A stretch of DNA of 33,570 bases from Parvularia atlantis. Taxonomy: Eukaryota > Opisthokonta > Rotosphaerida. Where the stretch lies: positions 1 to 33,570 of the forward strand of contig CALSCO010001667.1 of NCBI GenBank assembly GCA_943704415.1, read 5' to 3'. Numbering within the stretch: the first letter of the stretch is position 1; each line of letters opens with the position of its first letter. A program made the translations under genes and the position numbers. Below are positions 29,401 to 33,570 of this stretch, piece after piece. The notes beneath the pieces were generated by a model, which worked only from the letters and a program-made list of their open reading frames with translations, was not told where the DNA came from and ran no database searches.

Positions 29401-32400
29401 GGCCGACGCACATCTTGGACAGCAGGTCGAGCTGGGCGAGGAAGAACGCGTAGTTTTCGTTTTTCTGCATGCACGCATGAGCACATGCTCGAGAGCTGCC
29501 CACACGCACGCACGCACCTTCTCGCAAAAAGTGCGCAGGTCGATCCACGTGCCCGTGACCGACGCCTTCTTGATCTGCACAATGTGCGTGATCTACCGCG
29601 CGCCCCAGGACCGTTAGCGTCGCACGCAGTTGCCGCGGCGGACAGCGCACCCCGGGCTCGTTGGCCTCCACCACGCGCGTGTCGTACAGCAGGCCGCCGA
29701 CCTTTTGGACCTTCATGAGCTCTGCCATGACGTAGTTCTGGGTGAGCGAGATCGGCCTGCGCGCACGCGCGGGTCAGGCTCGCACAGGCACGCCTATGGC
29801 ACGCCCAGACGCACTTGCCGAGGCACACGCAGAGCACCTGCAGGAAGCGCAGGTAGGATGGGTCGTCGCGCTTCTCGAGCCACGTGATGAACGCGCGGAT
29901 CTGCGCCGGCTCAATGCGGTCGAGGATCTGCGGCGGATGAGCTGGGTCAGGGCGCACTGCGTCACAGTGAAGCACGGGGAGCACACGCGCCTTGCGGTTG
30001 TCGTTCACCAGCTCCATGAGCATCCCGGCCGTGTTGAGGTCGTAGCCAATCTGCGGTGGCCGGCGCCGTAAGCTGTCAGGCCACGGCGAGCCCTGGCGCC
30101 GTCGCGCACACCTGCGACTGGAAGAAGGGGATGTGGCGCGCGAGGTACAGCTCGTTCTTGCGGCTGCTGTCAAGATACTGGCGCGGCGCGGCCAGGTCAG
30201 CGTCACCGTTGCGCGCGCGCGCGTTCTGCGACGCACCTTCGTCAGCAGCGAGTAGGTCTGCCGGCAGAGCGCGAGCAGGCGCGAGTTCTTCTCGACGTCT
30301 TCGATGTTCTCACCGGCCTTGTTGAAGTCGGGGATGTGCTCGTAGCCTGGCGCAGGTGCGCGCCTCGTGCGTGAGACGCGAAGCATCAGCCACCGCGCAC
30401 GAGCGCACCGGCCGGCGCGTGGAAGGGCGCCTTGACGAGCAGCACGAGGATGTCGACCAGGCGCTGGTGGCGCAGGATCTTCTGCTTGTTCTTGCGAGCG
30501 CGGCTGTTGTCCTCCGTCAGGAACTCCTTGAGCGCGTTGATCGTCTCAATCACAAGCTGCGCACAAACGCGTCATTGCCTACTCACGCCCGCCCGCGCGA
30601 CGCCGCACAAAGTGGTCCGCGTTCTCGATCAGCATGTTGCGGGCGTACATGTCCACCTGGCGTGCGATGGTCGGGATGCAGCCCGCGACAAAGTTGAAGT
30701 TCTGGCGGGCATGAGCCGCGTGAGACCCAGCGCACACGCGAGGTCGGTGCACCCGCACGCACGCGCAACGACTCGTGCTCGATCGGCAGGATGGCGTAGG
30801 CGTCGTCGTAGCGCATCTATGGGCCGTGCATTAGCGGGGGGACCGCGCAGAAGCAAGGGGGCCAACCTCGGCGATGACGACCAGCTGCTGCTTGGATGCG
30901 TTGTCCCACTCGAGCAGGTCCATGGACGAGATCTTGCTCTGCGCGCGCGTTTGAGGGTGCGGGCCGACGCGCCACGGGTTGCTGGCGTACGCGGTTCTGG
31001 TACTGGCGGTACTGGTACGGCTTTTCGGTCGCGTGCAGCCAAAACTCGGACGTGACGTGCTGGATGCGGCAGAACGCTGCAGGATTGGCGCTGTGAGACG
31101 CATGCACTGTCCCATGCGAACGCGCGCACAGTTGTAAGGAACCTCGCTCGACTCGCGCGTGACGGCGTGCAGCGCGAAGCGCGCATCCGGGTCCTGCGCA
31201 ACAGAGGGGCTCGCACACAACCGCAGCAGTGTACACGCGCTGAGCGCACCTTGCGGTTGGTGGTCGTGCTGGGAACCCAGCAGCCGCTCGTGTCCTTGCG
31301 CACGACGAGGTAGCGGCGCGTGCACATGTTGCGCAGGCGGATCCACTTGCTCCAGCGGACGATGTCGCCCTGCGCGCTGTCCTCAAAGTGCTCGACCTGG
31401 CCAGCGCGCACGCACGCCGCGTGGCATGAGCGACGCAGACGCGCGTGTGGCATGCAGAAGCGCACACCTGCCAGTAGCAGATGCCGAGGTTGCTGCGCAC
31501 GGCGCTCTCGTTGGCGCGGTCCTTGCGGCGGCGCATGTGCACCTGCGGGGGGGAGCGTGGGCATGTCAGGCGGCTGCGCGTGCACGGCCCTGCACCCGCG
31601 TGCACGCACGTCCTCGTACTCGCCCTTGCCCGTGAACGAGCCCTCGGCCGTGATGAAGCTGTCAGTCTCCTTGTGGTGCAGGCAGATGACGTCGCCGCCC
31701 TGCGCGGCACAGCCAGCCGTCAGCGCTGAACTGCACAAACAGGCACACACGTGCGCGCTCGCACCGCCAGGAAGCGGTGCGTGCTCTCGAGTGACTTGTC
31801 GGTGCGCGTGAACGGCACGTGGCGCATGAGCACGAACGACGTCTTGGCCACGGCGAGGTCGATCTCGTGGGCGCGCGCGCAGAGCGAGCCGTCGGCGAAC
31901 TATGCCGCGAGAGTGAGCGCGAGCACACCAGAGGCGTGGGCGCGCACCTTGTGCGGGCTGATGTGGATGTACTGGCCCGACGTCTTGATGCTCTCGAGCA
32001 CGATCTGGTCGTTGTAGCGCACGACGTCGCCCTCGGAGCGCACCTTGAAGCGCGGCATGATGCGGAAGAGCGTGTCTGTGTGCGCGCGCGCGCGCGCGGG
32101 ATCAGTGTTGAAGCGCGGGGCGCGCACGGCGCACTCTTGGTGGTCTCCTTGGCGAGCGACGTGCGCATCGCCGTCACGTCGAGCAGCGCGGCGTCGGTGG
32201 CGCTGATGTGCAGGAACATGTGCGTCATGTCGTGGCGCAGCTGGATCGCCTGGCCGTAGACGAGCGCGCGGCCGCGCTGCACGCGCCCGAGAGCGATCAG
32301 CGTCGTTGTCGCGGGTCCATCGGGCCATCAGACGCACCTGGCGCGCCTGCTCCATCACGTTGTCGCGAGTCTCGGCCTTGGCAAGCTTCTGCAGCTCGGT

Positions 32401-32919
32401 CATCTCGCTGTCCTCCTCGAGCGCGTTGTCGACCTTGGACTGCGGGGCGCGCGCGCGCGTGTGTCAGCGAGTTGTCGCGGCGACGACGAGGCGCGCCTTC
32501 TTCATGTTCTTGATGCGCTTGCGCAGCTTCTTGGCGTTCTTGTACTTGTTGGGCGCGAGGATCTGCGCGCGGGGCCTAGTTTAGCGCCGTGCGGGCCGCA
32601 CGGACGGGGAACTGCGCGCGAAACGCGCCTGGAAGACCGCGCCCTTGACGTTGTTGAGCGCCGGGTTCTTCTCGCTGTTGGTCACGACGAAGAGCACGTT
32701 GGTCATGACCGGGTTCTCGGCGTACACGAAGCCCTTGAGCTGCGCACGTGCGACGGCTCAGCGCCGCCGCCCTAGGGATCCCGCCCGCAGCCGCCGCACC
32801 TCGCTCTCGTAGAACATGACCGAGTCGCCGAAGCGGACAGCGTCCGTCACTAGCTCGGCCGCGCCCTGCGCGCCGCCGCCGCCGCCGCCACCGCCGCCAC
32901 CGCTGGTGACGAGGGCCAT
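20494..32919 (-). CDS. ITPR: Inositol 1,4,5-trisphosphate receptor, complete
   Basis: IP3-gated ER calcium channel, 2727 aa; vertebrate receptors are about 2700 aa. The N-terminal beta-trefoil/MIR region is about 1-455. The alpha (RIH) core includes KQKILR (528-533), RKN (596-598) and QIGYDL. Six membrane helices lie in about 2346-2580; the pore filter is GGGIGD (2534-2539). The Zn module is Cys2603/Cys2606/His2623/His2628 with HNMW. All 75 exons join in phase. Exons: 32919-32800,32739-32602,32562-32497,32439-32338,32276-32135,32075-31948,31899-31765,31699-31610,31542-31468,31396-31250,31193-31130,31076-30991,30938-30867,30816-30763,30701-30609,30556-30409,30346-30237,30177-30112,30050-29991,29927-29815,29756-29651,29592-29518,29464-29381,29315-29157,29093-28975,28912-28814,28758-28688,28628-28501,28460-28383,28320-28231,28163-27917,27862-27831,27776-27672,27628-27537,27485-27355,27294-27224,27174-27094,27026-26925,26861-26694,26644-26509,26453-26392,26339-26250,26194-26102,26042-25948,25895-25790,25726-25661,25602-25283,25216-25100,25044-24912,24873-24780,24711-24605,24546-24418,24356-24279,24223-24121,24063-23952,23892-23760,23700-23623,23568-23424,23339-23191,23126-23042,22992-22898,22845-22750,22690-22630,22577-22453,22394-22299,22247-22164,22108-21971,21917-21807,21747-21680,21630-21531,21477-21342,21280-21134,21077-20964,20897-20663,20593-20494. 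Confidence 0.94.
23378..23399. repeat. 22-bp C homopolymer inside an IP3 receptor intron
   Basis: An uninterrupted run of C (G on the coding strand), then T and four more C. It lies in the intron 23340-23423, which at 84 nt is the longest I resolved in the window. The exact length may be unreliable in the assembly. Confidence 0.95.
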
Positions 32920-33033
32920 CCCTCTTGTGCTGTAAGCGGTGCGCTGTGCGTGGCGCGCGGCGCGGGTCAGACGAGGGCGCAACGCGCGCCGTGAGCGGTC
33001 CGTAAGGCGGAATGGGCGAGATCCGCCGCGCTG

Positions 33034-33038
33034 ATTGG
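33034..33038 (-). promoter_or_regulatory. CCAAT box (inverted, ATTGG on + strand)
   Basis: ATTGG within CTGATTGGCCGG, about 115 bp upstream of the IP3 receptor start and 12 bp from the CRE palindrome. A five-base match is weak alone; its place in a divergent promoter next to a CRE raises its value. Confidence 0.45.
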
Positions 33039-33049
33039 CCGGTGAGGCG

Positions 33050-33057
33050 TGACGTCA
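33050..33057. promoter_or_regulatory. CRE/ATF palindrome TGACGTCA
   Basis: A full eight-base palindromic site for CREB/ATF-type bZIP factors. It is placed between the divergent IP3 receptor and SPX genes, 131 bp from one start and 376 bp from the other. Binding is not shown by sequence alone. Confidence 0.55.
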
Positions 33058-33267
33058 GCCACCGGCCATTGCGGGATGCGCATGGCTGGGTTTTGTTGCC
33101 GCGCGGCCTGATCGATTCGCGCGGCCCTCGCCGTTCCGCGCCGCGCCGCGCCGCCCTGCAGCCCCCTCCTCCGCACGCCATCAATCGATCGAGCAATCGG
33201 CATGTTCCAGCAGCCGCAGGTGCGTGACGCGCGCCCCGCGCTTGCGTAAGCGATCGGCGGCCGTGAT

Positions 33268-33273
33268 TATAAG
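33268..33273 (+). promoter_or_regulatory. TATA-like element TATAAG
   Basis: TATAAG within GTGATTATAAGCCG, in otherwise G+C-rich DNA. It is about 70 bp before the upstream reading frame and about 160 bp before the SPX start, a fitting distance for a start site near 33300 inside the CT-rich stretch. Confidence 0.5.
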
Positions 33274-33339
33274 CCGCCTGCATCGGCTGACACCGGCCCC
33301 TCTCTCTGCGCTCTCTCTCGCCACGTCGATCGCCCACTG

Positions 33340-33429
33340 ATGGCCGTCACTAAGCCGGCCAACGCGCACGTCGGGCGCCTGCTCGAGCTGACCGTGCGCC
33401 CCGCATGGACCGTGTGCGTCGCGCGATGA
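33340..33429 (+). CDS. Possible 29-codon upstream ORF of the SPX gene
   Basis: ATG at 33340, TGA at 33427-33429; 29 aa beginning MAVTKPANAHVGRLLEL. The stop overlaps the SPX start as ATGA, an arrangement that allows termination and reinitiation. It may be a regulatory uORF, or chance in stop-poor DNA, or part of an unseen 5' exon. Confidence 0.35.
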   Translation: MAVTKPANAHVGRLLELTVRPAWTVCVAR

Positions 33430-33570
33430 GCTTTGCCCACGCGCCGGATGCCCATTTGACGCCCCCGTTGCGCAGCGGCTGCGTCGATTACGAGGGCCTC
33501 AAGCGCCTGATCAAGCCCGATCGGCCCGACCGCGTGCCCGACGTCGCGCGTGCGCCACCGCCCCCCGATC
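33426..33570 (+). CDS. SPX-domain protein, N-terminal start (partial)
   Basis: The first 48 codons run off the window. The peptide MSFAHAPDAHLTPPLRSGCV followed by DYEGLKRLIK matches the first SPX helices (His-Leu-Thr-Pro-x-x-Arg, then Asp-Tyr-x-x-Leu-Lys-x-x-Ile). In that domain the N-terminal Lys and Tyr side chains help bind inositol polyphosphates and sense phosphate. The segment turns Pro-rich (APPPPD) by the window end, so either a linker interrupts the SPX or an intron begins at GTGCGC near 33551. Which SPX protein (VTC, PHO-type transporter, kinase or ligase) cannot be told. Confidence 0.65.
   Translation, partial: MSFAHAPDAHLTPPLRSGCVDYEGLKRLIKPDRPDRVPDVARAPPPPD

Larger units (their letters stand above)
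32920..33339. promoter_or_regulatory. Divergent promoter region, IP3 receptor / SPX gene
   Basis: About 420 bp without a gene. It contains an inverted CCAAT box, a perfect CRE palindrome, a short inverted repeat CGCTT-GCGT-AAGCG (about 33239-33252), a TATA-like element for the + strand gene and a CT-rich leader (about 33297-33320). I see no TATA box close to the IP3 receptor start at 32919. Confidence 0.6.

Noticed and set aside
28647-30386. A 579-codon open frame on the - strand read as one gene
   Set aside because: It reads through several IP3 receptor introns that happen to stay open; splicing gives the conserved receptor sequence instead.
31077-31129. Acceptor at the nearer AG (31090 region) for the IP3 receptor intron
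   Set aside because: It would need a phase that does not fit; the next AG at 31077 restores the MIR-domain match VPYNSFCRIQHV.
1-33570. Bacterial operon, prophage or CRISPR content
   Set aside because: All genes are eukaryotic and spliced; no Shine-Dalgarno-spaced gene runs, no spacer-repeat arrays, no phage genes.
1-33570. Transposons, LTR elements or other virus-like elements
   Set aside because: I saw no transposase, reverse transcriptase, integrase or capsid-like protein and no long terminal or inverted repeats.
1-33570. tRNA, rRNA or other structured RNA genes
   Set aside because: No A-box/B-box pair or rRNA core sequence was recognised by eye; a covariance-model scan would be needed to exclude small ncRNAs inside introns.

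Overview
The window is nuclear DNA of a eukaryote: very G+C-rich, gene-dense, with genes on both strands cut by many tiny introns. I resolved about 132 introns, nearly all 38-84 nt and mostly 48-65 nt. The usual donor is GTGCG, the acceptor is CAG, and a CTGAC, CTCAC or CTAAC branch-like motif commonly lies upstream. Every multi-exon model below joins in phase from its chosen start to its stop. The gene set (cytoplasmic dynein, full-length IP3 receptor, Zwilch, App1-type phosphatidate phosphatase, CwfJ/Drn1 protein with a zinc knuckle, 7TM protein, SPX protein) fits an early-diverging, probably zoosporic, fungus or another opisthokont that kept genes Dikarya lost. That placement is inference; I cannot name the species. 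I saw no rRNA, tRNA, CRISPR array or transposable element.

Layout, left to right: dynein heavy chain C-terminus (+, partial, 2-172); Gln-rich protein with a SAP-like C-terminus (-, 364-1163); intronless MGAT4/GT54-like type II membrane protein (+, 1495-3312); Ttd14-like P-loop/CYTH-like protein (-, 3340-4958); eIF4B (+, 5208-7217); Zwilch (-, 7389-9584); membrane-anchored protein disulfide isomerase (+, 9642-11926); GOLD-App1 fusion (+, 12054-14793); Drn1/CWF19L1 (+, 15144-17498); 7TM protein (+, 17527-18682); bHLH transcription factor (-, 18721-20374); IP3 receptor (-, 20494-32919, 75 exons, 2727 aa); start of an SPX-domain gene (+, 33426 to window end).

Packing is extreme. Convergent stops lie 27 bp (3312/3340) and 38 bp (18682/18721) apart, one tandem pair is separated by 28 bp (17498/17527), and one divergent pair shares a 57-bp start-to-start gap (9584/9642). 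Several genes touch lipid or inositol signalling (IP3 receptor, App1, the Ttd14-like protein whose fly relative binds phosphatidic acid, an SPX protein, a possible 7TM receptor), but shared location alone does not prove shared function. The main points of interest are the complete IP3 receptor, the Zwilch subunit of the RZZ kinetochore complex, the GOLD-App1 fusion, the GT54-like protein without a visible catalytic motif, and the non-standard donor consensus with several GC-AG introns.
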